From the NCBI GenBank assembly GCA_964017125.1, contig OZ024902.1, positions 51,958,309-52,022,308 on the forward strand: a stretch of 64,000 nucleotides of DNA. Direction: 5' to 3'. Source of the DNA: Flabesymbios commensalis (lineage: Eukaryota > Annelida > Polychaeta > Terebellida > Flabelligeridae). Below are positions 1 to 11,100 of the stretch, in pieces (within the stretch, counting starts at the first letter, position 1; each line of letters begins with the position of its first letter). A program made the translations under genes and the position numbers. The notes below the pieces were generated by a model. That model was not told the DNA's origin. It worked only from the letters and a program-made list of their open reading frames with translations, and did not search any database.

Positions 1-45
1 TGCGTATCGCTACCGCGACCCATAACTTCAAGTGGGTAAAATTTA
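1..45. repeat. Right half of a PBm-type hairpin core at the window edge
   Basis: CGTATCGCTACCGCGACCC then AACTTCAAGTGGGTAAAAT matches the right arm and loop of the shared core; the left arm is outside the window. Confidence 0.5.
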
Positions 46-645
46 ATTACATTTGTACAATTTGCATCAAAAGTCAATCTACATGTACCAAATCTAATAT
101 TGTGTTATTTGGAAATAAACAACAAACATACCCGTGGGGCATGTGTTCAAGCTAGTGTAATAATAAATCATAACTAAAACTTTACCGAAATCGATTTCAT
201 GGCGGCCATATTGATTTTTTGTCTATCAAGGAATGTCAAGATTTAAATTTTATTGCAGAAATGAATTCATTTTTCATTATGAAAATTTGAGTAACCACAG
301 CTTTTCTAAATTTTATTGTTCGTGTTGGAAGCCATTTTTAAAAGTGCCGCTAAAAATACCGCCCACACTTTTCAGATGTACATGTGAACATTTTCTTACC
401 TAACCCATGACAAAAACACAAAAACGTTGTACTGATCGAACTCCATGGTCACGGGACCTAAGGATATGACGCCACTAATAGACGTAACTAGCACTTTAGG
501 GGGTTAATCATCCATTTGAAATTGCATTTGATGACAGTTTTAAGATTTGAATGGATGAAAAACACTTTTGACAGACCAGATGAGTAATATATTAAGATAT
601 TTAGATACATAAATTCAAATATATAGTTAAACGTACTCATTTATT
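46..645. other. No gene seen
   Basis: AT-rich, with ATGGCGGCCATATTGATTTT at about 199, like the GGCCATTTTG anchors of the tandem-unit elements, but no array. Confidence 0.4.
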
Positions 646-894
646 TTAACCCTTCAACCGCCGGTGCCGTCCATATTCGTTTTCAACATTTTTTATTAGC
701 ACATTACATATCAGCTTTTAAACCTGTTAAAGATAAAAAGTGACATTAATCAACAAGATTTGACATTTTTTGACCTCCATTTTGTCAAATCTGAATAATT
801 TTCACTCACTTGAAGTTGTGGATCGCGTCAGCGAGATACAACTTCAAGTGGGTGAAAATTCCAAAATTAAATAATTTAGCGGTTAAAGGGTTAA
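646..894 (+). mobile_element. PBm1 piggyBac-like MITE
   Basis: TTAA on both sides, ends CCCTTCAACCGCCGG and (reverse complement) CCCTTTAACCGCTAA. Hairpin core at about 800-865. Followed after 57 bp by a PBm3 copy in the same orientation. Confidence 0.7.
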
Positions 895-951
895 TAGCTA
901 CTATGGAATCAAGGTGATATCTGTCACTTTACAATGGGGGAGTTACTCTCT

Positions 952-1435
952 TTAACCCTTGAAAGCACTGAATTATTTTTGCATAAATCATAGAAAAGGA
1001 TTTTTTTCAATTTGGAATCATCATAAATGTCTTCGTTAGCTCTTTCCGCTTCATTTGAATACCTACATATATGATATATGTCTACGGCCATTAGGGATGT
1101 TGCAAAGGTAAAACAATTCAAAACATCCAAATAACATTTGGATAGAGCTCACCCCACCCACACACCCCCCTAACTAATTTTTTTTTTGGAAACCAATAAT
1201 CATCAAATTTTTTTTATGGTTTTTCAATTTTCTATTTTCTATCTAAAATGGCCCTGGACCCACCCACCCACTTCCAAATGTTATTTGGATGTTTGGAATT
1301 TTTTTTAACTTCGCAACATCTCTTAGAAATACTTAAATTCTTACAGTGCGGGAATCGACTTGAGACGTCCTAATCTGACGTCTACAGCCGTCAGATTTTG
1401 ACGTCTGAAGTCGATCCTCGTGCTGTAAGGGTTAA
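952..1435 (+). mobile_element. PBm3 MITE interrupted by a Harbinger-like MITE
   Basis: TTAACCCTTGAAAGCACTGA left; right half is the family's hairpin with GGGAATCGACTTGAGACGTC...GACGTCTGAAGTCGATCCTC and TTAA at 1432. The 229 bp insert at 1094-1322 has split it. Confidence 0.7.
1094..1322. mobile_element. PIF/Harbinger-like MITE with TTA duplication
   Basis: Ends GGGATGTTGCAAAG and (reverse complement) GAGATGTTGCGAAG, flanked by TTA at 1091-1093 and 1323-1325. Uninterrupted PBm3 copies read CATTAGAAAT here, so the TTA was duplicated on insertion. A 3 bp TTA/TWA duplication and G-rich ends fit PIF/Harbinger. A second inner pair, CATCCAAATAACATTTGGAT, is also palindromic. Confidence 0.7.
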
Positions 1436-1739
1436 TCCACGAGGCACGATAAATCTATCATTCAATGTTTTATAAAATACTGCGATATGTATGCCTACGA
1501 CAGCCCGCGATCACATATATTATGTATTCGTCTAGCCGTCGATCTGTCCGTAATTGGCTACATAATTTTCTATTATCAATATTGAAGCAAAATTCCATCA
1601 GCCCAGTAAACATAAACTCCCGGGAAGCCTCTTAGCGAAATATAAATGATAATTAAAACGACATCTGGCAGGTGGTACAGTGAGTCCAGTGACCATGGGT
1701 TGTGACCTTGTTCTACCGATGTTGTATCAGAGCTACATG

Positions 1740-1985
1740 TTAGGCCTTAGGGCACTGGGCTATTCAATTTAAATTTTCAGTCCCTTGAACTTGTGTCTCG
1801 CTAACGCGACACACAACCTCAAGTGACTGAAAATTTATCATATTTGTGAAATTTAAATCCCAATATATATCAGTGTTTCAAGATTGAAGGCAAATTTTAC
1901 GGTGAACAGCTCGTTATCAGAGGTTAGATAGGTGCTAATAAATACACAGAATGTATGTAGTCGACATCAGTGCTCTAAGGGTTAA
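1740..1985 (-). mobile_element. PBm5 MITE
   Basis: Right end TGTAGTCGACATCAGTGCTC then TAAGGGTTAA; left end degenerate (TTAGGCCTTAGGGCACTG). Hairpin core at about 1775-1835 with loop CTCGCTAACGCGAC. Confidence 0.62.
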
Positions 1986-2152
1986 CGACCGATCACAGCA
2001 CGCGAGTACACAATAAGATTAATATTTATATAGGTCTGCTGTAGCCTACTTATTTTTATATCAAATTGTATCCATTTTTACCTCACAAAACATTAGCGCT
2101 CTGAAATTTAAAATAACGTCCTAATAGCTTTTCTCTCTTGGTTCATATAAAT

Positions 2153-2228
2153 CGTCCCCTTGAATATGAAAGGATGTAACTCCCACTTCGCAAAGTTGCA
2201 GATACACTCTCTCATATCCAAGGGGACG
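2153..2228. mobile_element. Short hairpin element, CCTTGGATATGAAAG family, decayed copy
   Basis: CGTCCCCTTGAATATGAAAG and CTCATATCCAAGGGGACG form the outer arms; the middle (ACTCCCACTT / GCAGATAC) no longer pairs well. Confidence 0.5.
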
Positions 2229-2606
2229 AAATTATCTAACAACAAGAGCATACTCCCAGAACTCCGCATGAAAGTATAATACAATTTAAGAATGATTGCT
2301 TTTTTAAATTCGTTATGTCGCCTTTTCCAAGATGGCCATTTTAAAAGGGATATCTTCTGAATCATTTGCTAGATTACATTAAAATTGGCTAACGCCAACG
2401 CTCCAGCAGACAATCGAGGCGATAGTGGGTAGGGGCAATTGTTTTGAAATTGTGGGGATTATTTTATCGTTTTTGTACCGTAAACGTCACGTCAAGTTAA
2501 TTCAGTATTTTACTTCCACTATCAGATTCAAATAAGCGAAAAAACACATCAAGACACTTTAATATAAATTGTGCTGCATTTATTTTCTGAACATCAACTA
2601 AGTCGA

Positions 2607-2865
2607 GGGCCCATCCCACAAAGAATCCTAAATTAAGATCATCTTAACTTAGTCTTATTTGCATTAGAAAAGTTAAGATAATCCTAATTTCAACATGTTT
2701 AGTGGGATGGGCCCCTGGGACCATCCCACTAAACATTTTAAAATTAAGATCATCTTAACTTTTTCTCATTTGCATTAGAAAAGTTAAGATGATCTTAATT
2801 TCCCTAATGCAAATAAGAGAAAGCCAAGATAATCTTAATTTTAGGATTCTTTGTGGGATGGGCCC
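2607..2865. mobile_element. Head-to-head dimer of a GGGCCCATCCCAC-ended MITE
   Basis: Two units (2607-2716 and 2720-2865) each end in GGGCCCATCCCAC / GTGGGATGGGCCC (one end reads GGGACC). The second is the reverse complement of the first: both have ACAAAGAATCCTAA at the outer end and CTAAACAT at the inner end. The whole block folds back on itself and carries repeated AAGTTAAGATGATCTTAA palindromes. Confidence 0.62.
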
Positions 2866-2984
2866 TGCTCCTAGCTGTAATTCATAATACGGAATATTGA
2901 TACATACGGAATTGTGTAGCGGTATGTATCATTGGCTGTACGCAATTTCACATTTAGTATCCACAATAATTTCCCATGGGCAAT

Positions 2985-3113
2985 TTCATCTACACTTCAA
3001 CATTTCCCACATATCACAGTGTTTAATGATTGAAAGCATATTTTATTTTTAACAACTGTTTACACATGTGCCAACAAAAACATAGTAGTCGACATCAGTG
3101 TTCTAAGAGTTAA
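2985..3113 (-). mobile_element. PBm5 MITE, truncated
   Basis: Keeps only the TAGTCGACATCAGTGTTCTA end and about 100 bp of interior; the hairpin core is gone. Confidence 0.5.
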
Positions 3114-3119
3114 TGCAAA

Positions 3120-3360
3120 AATACGAGCATGCTTGATGCCGCAGCTCGACAGTGCCGCGGGCAGCTGAGGCTGAGACATCGATCCCGGCCGTGTAATTGG
3201 TAAATCCGGGCAGGAAGCCGCTGAGGATGATGACAGGATCAGCGCCGGGCCTGTGCGCGGATTAGCTGTCATGCAACACACGCAGCGTCAGACACTCTCT
3301 ATGCCCCGAGATACAGTGATGGCATGAGCATAGACCCCTTGCGTGCCGGAGAGACATGCG
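3120..3360. other. GC-rich unique patch, possible regulatory DNA
   Basis: About 55% GC in an AT-rich setting, no repeats, no convincing frame. Holds GCATGATGCCGCAGCTCG-type sequence read either way and GGATTAGCTGTCATGC. Function unknown. Confidence 0.25.
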
Positions 3361-3511
3361 CGCTGTTTATTAAATACGCGTTTTCTATTTACGTCGAAGA
3401 CGAACAGTGTAAAACAAACTTAAATTATTTAAAACTTTAATTATTTAAAAAATTGAGCATTACAATTTTTGTGGGCCTGCAAAATATCGGTCTGTGATAT
3501 CAGGTATCGAA

Positions 3512-3583
3512 GATTTTAATTTTCAGCCACTCGAAGTTGTGTCTCGCTACCGCGATCCACAAATTCAAGTGACTGAAAATAAA
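3512..3583. repeat. Solo PBm-type hairpin core
   Basis: TTTTCAGCCACTCGAAGTTG, loop CTCGCTACCGCGATC, CAAATTCAAGTGACTGAAAA. No clear TTAA ends nearby. Confidence 0.5.
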
Positions 3584-3815
3584 TAAGATACTGATTATTA
3601 AGATGTTCAACAACAACAACAAGCGATGTAAGAAAAAACGTTTTCTGGAAAACACATTGCCTGGACAAAAAAAGTTATAGGCCATATTGATCGAATACTC
3701 CAGTAGACATTATGGCGGTCATTTTGAAAATATGCAAGTTTTTCTATGGGTAAAATAAGGTTGTGACGTTCCTCTTGTGAGAAGCGTCAAATATGCTGGC
3801 TCAAAATCATTTATA

Positions 3816-4097
3816 AAAAAAATTAAATGAATTAGGTTTTCGGCCACTTTTGTGCACATATAGCGGATGGTGAGATGAATGATATGACACTGTCTCCAAA
3901 CATAGGATTCGAGCCCTGGCGTTCTGAGACCGATCACGCTACCTCTGGATCACATAGACTCCCCAAAATATTGAATCTTTACGAATGAGCAGGGAAGAAA
4001 CATTTTGTTTCTTTGAAACTTGAATACCAGAGCGGGGCTCGAACCCGCGATCTCCGATATTCTGAGCAGGCAACTTTAACCAATGCTTCAGGGCATT
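3816..4097 (-). mobile_element. tRNA-derived SINE
   Basis: On the minus strand it begins CCCTGAAGCATTGGTTAAAG (A-box region) followed by GCGGGTTCGAGCCCCGC (good B box), then AAGAAACAAAATGTTTCTTC and a tail with GTGCACAAAAGTGGCCGAAA. Flanked by ATTTATA at 3809-3815 and 4098-4104, a likely target duplication. About 280 bp; same family as 40766. Confidence 0.66.
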
Positions 4098-4832
4098 ATT
4101 TATAGCATTCAGCAAAATTTACCAGCTCATTGAGAATGAGAGTGAATGAATGAAAGTGATTTTACGTCGCCAGGATGTTTAGATAACTATATCAGATATC
4201 GCACACACAACAATATTGACCTCTAGGGTAGTAGTCCATAGTCACCGCATCAGTTCAAACTGAGATAACGACTCCTAATAGTACCATAAGAGCAGCTGAT
4301 TCTGCACGAGACAGGCAGGCACTTTTCAACAATTTCCGTGTATTTTAGTTGTTATGTTCGCGTGACGGCCACATTTTCTTGCCATGACACCCCTTGTGAG
4401 CCAAAGCAAATTATTTCAGCATTTTCTTATAAGTAGCCCTACACCTGCATAATTATACGAATATGTACATTTCACAAAAAAATAACTGCATGCGTACAAA
4501 TGAAGATTCGCACACGACAGTAGGAATGACGGTGAGCTGGAAGTGAAATAAAATCTTCAATTGTGCATGTTTTCAATGCAATGCATACAGTTTGGCTATC
4601 GGGGACGAGAGGGTTAACTACAATATGATATCGTATGAATTACCGTGCCCTTGTATCGACCATACAGAGACTTAATTGTCAGTCACAACACTGTCCACTA
4701 CGGCTGTGTAAATTAACACTCTGCCTGCTATGTACTGCTCTCATGTGGACATCATATATATACTGGAAAATGAGCGAAATGTTTCAGTTTGTTCAATTTA
4801 ATTCTACATTATGCCCGATGTATAAGTGAATT

Positions 4833-4940
4833 CCAGCAAACACGAGACGTTGACCCAATGCTGTGTTAATGTTGAACCATCGTCTACGACGCTGGGCCAA
4901 CATTTTTCAAGCATTGGGTCAACGTGTCGTGTTTTCTGGG
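4833..4940. mobile_element. GH hairpin MITE
   Basis: CCAGCAAACACGAGACGTTG left, complement GTGTCGTGTTTTCTGG right, centre CATCGTCTACGACGCTGGGC. Copy-specific arm GACCCAATGCT / AGCATTGGGTC matches inside the copy. Confidence 0.66.
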
Positions 4941-5126
4941 ATTTGACACAAATCGATACAATACTTTCAATTTAAAATGTAGTTTTCGAGAACATCCAAA
5001 CTATCACAGAGACACATACATGTAATGTATGTCAAATTGATGTTAACGGGAAATCATCAAATCAACATTGACCCACATTTTGTGTTTACTCAGATCACTG
5101 TCGCAAATCAGATTCTCAAGTTTGGT

Positions 5127-5367
5127 TTAACCCTTTAACCGCCGGTCCCGATTATATTCGCGTTTTGATTTTTTTACTATCATATTAAGTACCACATTTT
5201 AAAAGTGTTAAACATAAAATGTGACGAAAATCAGCAAGATTTGAAAATGATTAACCTCCACTTTGTCAAATATGAATAATTTTCACTCACTTGAAGTTGT
5301 GCATCGCGTCAGCGAGACACAACTTCAAGTGAGTGAAAATTGAAAAATTTGGCGGTTGAAGGGTTAA
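5127..5367 (+). mobile_element. PBm1 MITE with perfect hairpin core
   Basis: TTAA-CCCTTTAACCGCCGG to GGCGGTTGAAGGG-TTAA. Its core (5279-5340) has arms of 23 bases that match exactly, with a 16-base loop that itself contains TCGC-GTCA-GCGA. Confidence 0.74.
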
Positions 5368-5620
5368 ATATCCACGGGACAGACGGGGTTAACAACGACC
5401 GAGCACCCGATCTCTCACGTCACGGAAACAGCCGAGGTCCATCGGAAGTCGTTGAGCTGAGGCACGTTTTGGGCACCGATATCCGCGGTGTGTGAGATCG
5501 CGCCCAGCGGCTGGGCAGCTCGTGTCCATATTTGACAACACAAATTATCCGATTAGTGTCATTCTTACGGGATTTTGACCTCGGAAGTCTCCTTGAGCTC
5601 AAACATTGTGAATTTGTCAT
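5368..5620. other. GC-balanced unique patch, possible regulatory DNA
   Basis: CTCTCACGTCACGGAAAC, GGCACGTTTTGGGCACCG and CGCCCAGCGGCTGGGCAGC, with no repeat relatives in the window. Confidence 0.22.
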
Positions 5621-5976
5621 TGCCCATATAAACCGATATGTGGATTTTAACGTTGCCCGTCTTATTATGGAGAGAAATTATTAACTGCCGCGGCATAGCG
5701 ATTAGCTCAGAACTTATACTTACCAAATTAACAAAAACAGATAAAACAACTTGTGAATCGTATAAATCCATCTTAGAAAAATATGCCATATTATCACTGG
5801 TTTATAGTGTAGATAAATATATTTCAGTTATAAAGTTGTGATTATGGGTGCAGTAGACCGTTCAGTGCTTTATGAGGCTATAGATTATCGCTTTTAATCT
5901 AAATAAATCACATTGATACTGCATTTCTACAGAAATAACAAGTGAATTCTTACATGTATCTGGGATGAAACTTGTT

Positions 5977-6335
5977 CAGGGGGGGGGCACTATTCAATCT
6001 CCAGGGCGAGGGGGGTGGAGTATTTATGAAATAAATATTTTGAGACTGGATTTTTATGAAATAAATAATTGTCTGAAGGACATGTTGTAAATAAATATTT
6101 ATTGACCTTTGAAAAAAAACGCCTCGCTCCGCTCGTCTCCTTAACCCCCGCATCAAAACTAAGCTTGTTCGTGACCCAACTTTGGGACATAATTCTTTTC
6201 TAAGCAAGTTAAATAAATATTGCTTGAGGCAAAGTGTGAAATAAATATAGTATTGCAGACAGGAAGTGAAATAAATAATTTGCCAGGTTCAAAAACTTTA
6301 CCCCCCCCCCCTAGTAAACGAATGGTGCCTCCTTA
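5977..6335 (+). mobile_element. Poly-G-ended element with repeated TGAAATAAATA
   Basis: Left GGGGGGGGGCACTATTC; right end, reversed, CACCATTCGTTTACTAGGGG. Inside, AAATAAATA recurs about seven times at 25-40 bp spacing, usually after TG and before ATTT or AATT. Related to the segment at 46055. Confidence 0.5.
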
Positions 6336-6849
6336 TCAGAAATCAATTGTATATTTATTCCGAAATTTCCCTGTTCTTCAAAATAATTAGTGAAACAGGG
6401 GTGTTTGTATATTTGCTGACACGATTGGGTACTTTTGTATTATTATCTAACTACAAGTGCTAATTTTGTTGCTTTGCATGTTTAGCCTAAGTTAGTAAAT
6501 TTATTTACTAACATGTCCAAAACTAAAAATAGTAAATTTACAAATCTGTATAAAGTAAATATTAAAACTATACTAAAACAGGAGTTCCCAATTTCCGTAG
6601 CCCGGCTTTAGTCTGTTTGAGTGTTACAGACAAAAATAGGCTTAATATTTTCCAAGAATGACAGTGTATTGGTCTTCCTCGTGGGCCAGAATCCTAAATG
6701 TCCAGGATATAATTAAGAAAAGATCCAGGGAAACAAGTTAAAATATATATTCAACGTGTATTCCTTCCACCACCATCGCCGGTGCTGGCCAATATTCATT
6801 CGATACTTGCCTACGATGTACCTTGTAGTCTTAGTCTCATGTAGACCTA

Positions 6850-7175
6850 CCCACCAAATTCCGGTTCAATGTTGGGCCAGCGTCGCTGGTCGCATGACGA
6901 TCAATCGTCTACGACGCTGGCCCAACACTAATCCATTACTGGGTCTGCTGTATATTTTGCGCAAACACGTGGCATTCACCCAATGCTGTTTCAATGTTGA
7001 CCCAGTCCCCGACGCCGGCCCGACATTGGGTGATTGTACCGTGTTGACTGACTGCTGCATTGTAAATGCGAGTGACGCTTTTCATTCCTGCGCCAGAATC
7101 ATCAGAAAACAAAATACATTGGCCCAATGCTGGATTAATGCTGGGCCAATGTCTGCGCCACTGGGCCAACATTAT
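6850..7175. mobile_element. Cluster of three decayed GH hairpins
   Basis: Three successive blocks carry CAATGTTGGGCCAGCGTCG, CAATGTTGACCCAGTCCCCG and TAATGCTGGGCCAATGTCTG. Ends are blurred. The long open frames here are a by-product of the repeat sequence. Confidence 0.5.
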
Positions 7176-7799
7176 TCCACCAGAACCCTTTACGCTCTTA
7201 TCACTATATTTAATCGTGAATGTATTTTTTCTAAACACTTTTTAAAGATGAAAGTACTTAACCTAGGCATCTCAAACGTTATATTCGACATGTTCATAAG
7301 GACCGGTGTACAGAAATGTCAACCGTTTCCCAGACACAACACCCCTCTTTCCCCCAAATAGAACACAAACTCGGGCCTAATGACATATTTCCTTGAGCAA
7401 TTGTTCCAACTTGGTATATTCAATATTTATCTATTTGACCACTTATACCTCCATTTTACCTTGCCAACCGAATGATCGTATCTGACACTTGCAATTATGA
7501 TCCTTTAATACTCGTCTCTTATGGGGTCTACTTTATTATATTCCTCGCATTGTCATGTATTGCTGTGGAAGTAAATATCATTGTATGATTTTAAGACCTA
7601 CTGATATAAAGTTGCAAGATATGGGATGAAATGGCATCGTTTTATATCGTACTCGGTCATCATGTATACTGTAGAATGTAGATCTAGTCCAAGCTAGTAG
7701 GCACTTGTCGATGTTCTGAGACATATACCAATTTTTATAACGGTTATTACACAATTCGACCATGCGGATTCCCAATCTGATGAGAGCCAGGAGGTAAAC

Positions 7800-8335
7800 C
7801 TTTTTACAAAATGGCCGCCAAAATGTAAAAAAAAATAATATATATTTACTAATATGTGTGTGTAATTTATGTTTCTGTGTGATTTGTCGTCGATCAATTC
7901 ATTTATAGGCTTTTTGGGAGTATTTGACTCATGGGCTCACCCGAAATCCCAGTCCCATTGAAACACATGTATAATGCCAACCTTCTGAGGGCCGAATTCA
8001 CCACTCTCGCTCCAACCTATCCCCCTATGTGACAGACCATAATATAGTCTAAGCTGTCCTTTCAAAGAACAGGTCTGAAAATGGAATGCTAACTTAGTCT
8101 CATTTAGGGGGGTGAGACCTTATACTTCACTTACAAATCCAAGATGGCCGCCGTTTTTTATATCTGGAAATTAATGATGTTCTGCCACCTAGATATTTGT
8201 AATTTATGTCCTCTAGATGATTTGGGATCGATAAATTCATTTCTTGTGTATCTTAGATAAATAGACCTATATTTCACCCATAAATACAAGATGGCCGTCG
8301 CTTTTTTCATTTTATGAAAAATAATAACCTGAGTA
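7800..8335 (+). repeat. Diverged repeats around AAGATGGCCGCC
   Basis: Three segments begin AAATGGCCGCC (7811), AAGATGGCCGCC (8141) and AAGATGGCCGTC (8289), each followed by TTT runs and TTTATGT...GATTTG-GTCGAT. Confidence 0.45.
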
Positions 8336-8336
8336 T

Positions 8337-8804
8337 TTGTGACAACCCGCACATTCTTTTTTTGCTCAGCTTGTGTTTTTTATGACAGCGATAGATCTAT
8401 TTCCAACAAACAAGACTTAGTGAACATACACCAAGACAAGTTTGAAAAACGTTAGACAAACAGCGAAATCCCATTATATTCAAATGGATTAGTCGCTGTT
8501 GCTGTCACTGACCTGTTACATAGAGATCTATCTTAATCCTAACAGAGGAACTCGTGGGGCATAGTCAATTTGTGACAACCCGCACATTCTTTTTTTGCTC
8601 AGCTTGTGTTTTTTATGACAGCGATAGATCTATTTCCAACAAACAAGACTTAGTGAACATACACCAAGACAAGTTTGAAAAACGTTAGACAAACAGCGAA
8701 ATCCCATTATATTCAAATGGACTAGTCGCTGTTGCTGTCACTGACCTGTTACATAGAGATCTATCTTAATCCTAACAGAGGAACTCGTGGGGCATAGTCA
8801 ATCT
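8337..8804 (+). repeat. Recent 234-bp tandem duplication
   Basis: Two adjacent units starting TTGTGACAACCCGCACATTC (8337 and 8571) differ by one base by eye (GGATTAG / GGACTAG). No gene inside. The near identity means a young duplication or an assembly duplicate. Confidence 0.72.
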
Positions 8805-9240
8805 TTCAAATACATGAGATATAACATAAATTGAAAAAAATGATGTATAAATGTATACGTCATCAAAAACTGTCATCTGCAAGTGAGCAATTAGTCCCTC
8901 TGACTGATATTTCAATTCATTGATAAAATTATGTTTTGAGAATATATAATGACAAAGTGGAATCTTCTAGATCAATAGCCGGATTTTAGAGGCAATTGAA
9001 TGATTAGTTGAGTTTCTCGATCAGCACTATATCTCCCACCTGACACTCCAAATGGAGGTATGCGGGCTCATACTCAAAGGTCAATACAAATCAAAGTCAA
9101 ATGTTTGCATTCATTATTCCTTGAAAGACACGATCAGTACAATTTTTTTAAGAGTATATCGATTTTTTAACTAATTACGTATCGCGACCATACAATCTGA
9201 CACTCATCTGGCAGTAAAATATTGCTTAAACTTCACTTTT

Positions 9241-9495
9241 CAACACTAATGGTCATTTAAGTGACATTGTAATACGCTAAAAACAGTGCAGTCTATTGAG
9301 TGGTGTACAGATGATGACGTGAGGGTGGGGTGATAAGGCATGGTTGGTTGTTGTTTTCCTTCACTCGCCCAACAAGGGGTTCTGGGCATGTTTAGAGGAT
9401 TTACCCTCAGGCATGCCCAGACGTCGATAAACCCTATTTTTTTCCTCCAAAACACGGCTCCGCTATCTTCGGGTCGGATAGTCTCTAGAGTAACA
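9241..9495. repeat. Dispersed 255-bp repeat, copy 1
   Basis: Shares CACTAATGGTCATTTAAGTG, GGCATGGTTGGTTGTTG, AAGGGGTTCTGGGCATGT and ACACGGCTCC with 20221-20495. On the minus strand both copies keep a short open frame with MPRTP and EGK, and a GGGTTGAATCCC at copy 2 looks like a B box, so a tRNA-derived SINE is possible. Confidence 0.5.
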
Positions 9496-9539
9496 ATAAT
9501 TCATCACTCATCGGATTTGTAATTAGCATGGTCGAATTG

Positions 9540-9562
9540 TATATATATATATATATATATAA
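9540..9562 (+). repeat. (TA)n microsatellite
   Basis: About eleven TA units. Confidence 0.85.
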
Positions 9563-9740
9563 TCATTATATGTTACAAAACAAGGTTCAGTGCCAGAACA
9601 TATTGTACTAGCTCGGACTAATATATTGCGTTCGATGTAACATTGGAATCATGTCACATTACATTGATCCACCTCACATTCATTCACTAAACGCGTCAGA
9701 TGTATGTACGTATTTCAGTGCCCTATCCATTATACCAGTT

Positions 9741-10120
9741 TGTTTAACGTGTAATCTAATAGTACATGATGAACAGAAATACATCCTATTAAATGACACA
9801 TCATCTGCAAAGAAAATAGGGCCTAGGTATTTACTTAAACTAGATTATATTCCCCTGCAGTCAATCGATTCATGCACACTGAAGGCTGAGTAGACAATGA
9901 AAGAAACAATTCCTGAAGGTGGTGTGTTCTCTCAATATATTTCCTCGTTTGGGCGAAAAAAAATATTTTCATTATTTATACGTGTATTAATAGTGTATTT
10001 TGAACAGAAATACATACCATTAAATGGCACATCATCCGCAGAGACAACTGAGGTTATATTTGCCGACAATCAATCAGCGCATGTACACTGAAATCTGAGT
10101 AGACAATCAAAGAAGCAATT
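9741..10120 (+). repeat. Diverged tandem duplication, about 232-bp period
   Basis: GAACAGAAATACATCCTATT at 9770 and GAACAGAAATACATACCATT at 10002, followed by AAATGRCACATCATCYGC and CTGAGTAGACAATSAAAGAA in both. Confidence 0.55.
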
Positions 10121-10201
10121 GTGTGATAAAAAATGAATTACCATTCAGGTGAAATTAAAACAAAACTGCTCTGTGTGTTTCATGGCGGCAAAAACGTCGG
10201 C

Positions 10202-10447
10202 TTAACCCTTTAACCGCCGGTGCCGCATATATTCGGGTTTTCATTTTTTATTAGCACATTAAGTGCGACATTTTAAATATGTTAAAGATGAAATGTGACA
10301 TCAACCAGCTGGATTTGAAAAGAGTTGACCTACATTTTGTCAAATCTGAATAATTTTCACTCACTTGAAGTTGTGGATCGCGTCAGCGAGACACAACTTC
10401 AAGTGGGTGAAAATTCAAATTGAACAATTTGGCAGTTAAAGGGTTAA
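10202..10447 (+). mobile_element. PBm1 MITE
   Basis: TTAACCCTTTAACCGCCGG left end, GGCAGTTAAAGGGTTAA right end, intact hairpin core. A PBm3 copy in the same orientation follows after 68 bp. Confidence 0.72.
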
Positions 10448-10515
10448 TAACGCTGGGACAAACGTCGTCCCGGAGTCAAGCCTTGAACCTGATGTATCTC
10501 TCAGCGTAGCAGAGT

Positions 10516-10756
10516 TTAACCCTTTCAACGCTGAAATATGTTTGTATAAACAATGGAGACCAAAGGGTTTTTCAATTTGAAATCATCACACATGTCCCAG
10601 CTAGCTCCTTCCGCTTCATTTAAAAAAAACTATGTTATGTGTCTACGGCCACTATACATTATTTCAGCGAGGAGATCGACGTTAGACGTCAGATTCTGAC
10701 GTCTACAGACGTCAGATTCTGACGTCTAAAGTCGGCCCCTGCGCTGAAAGGGTTAA
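10516..10756 (+). mobile_element. PBm3 MITE
   Basis: TTAACCCTTTCAACGCTGAA left, GCGCTGAAAGGGTTAA right. Right third is a long near-perfect hairpin built from GACGTCAGATTCTGACGTC units. Confidence 0.72.
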
Positions 10757-11100
10757 TGACACACGGAGAACGAGGGATAAAGAAGTGAATAAAGAAGATG
10801 AGAGGTCATCATTAAGAAAGAGTGGTCCCTGTCGACTCATCAGAAACTGCACAGGTAAAAATTAGATCTCAGACAATAACACGGCAGCCGGCGAATGATA
10901 ACGAAGGGTACAAGGCCAACGTAGCCCGGCCGGGATTGTCTGATTAGTTAAAGATGTCTGATTCAATGACGATTTTTTTCCCCGAGTTGTAAATCTATTT
11001 TCACCCTTTGGCCCTGTGTGTGCGCACCGTCTTCGCGGTGCAACGACTACAAAAATAGTGGATTGGTAAGATGTGTAAATAACGTGTCAGAACTTGGCGA
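10757..11100. other. Unique patch, possible regulatory DNA
   Basis: GACAATAACACGGCAGCCGG, GAATGATAACGAAGGG and GTCTGATTAGTTAAAGATG resemble FOX/SOX, GATA and homeodomain sites respectively. No frame. Confidence 0.22.

Noticed and set aside
4030-4097. tRNA gene on the minus strand
   Set aside because: It has a good B box (GGTTCGAGCC) but no full cloverleaf and continues into a SINE body; it is the SINE head.
6756-7361. 201-codon plus-strand open frame
   Set aside because: It runs through three GH hairpins; the repeated palindromic sequence explains the open frame and no domain is visible.
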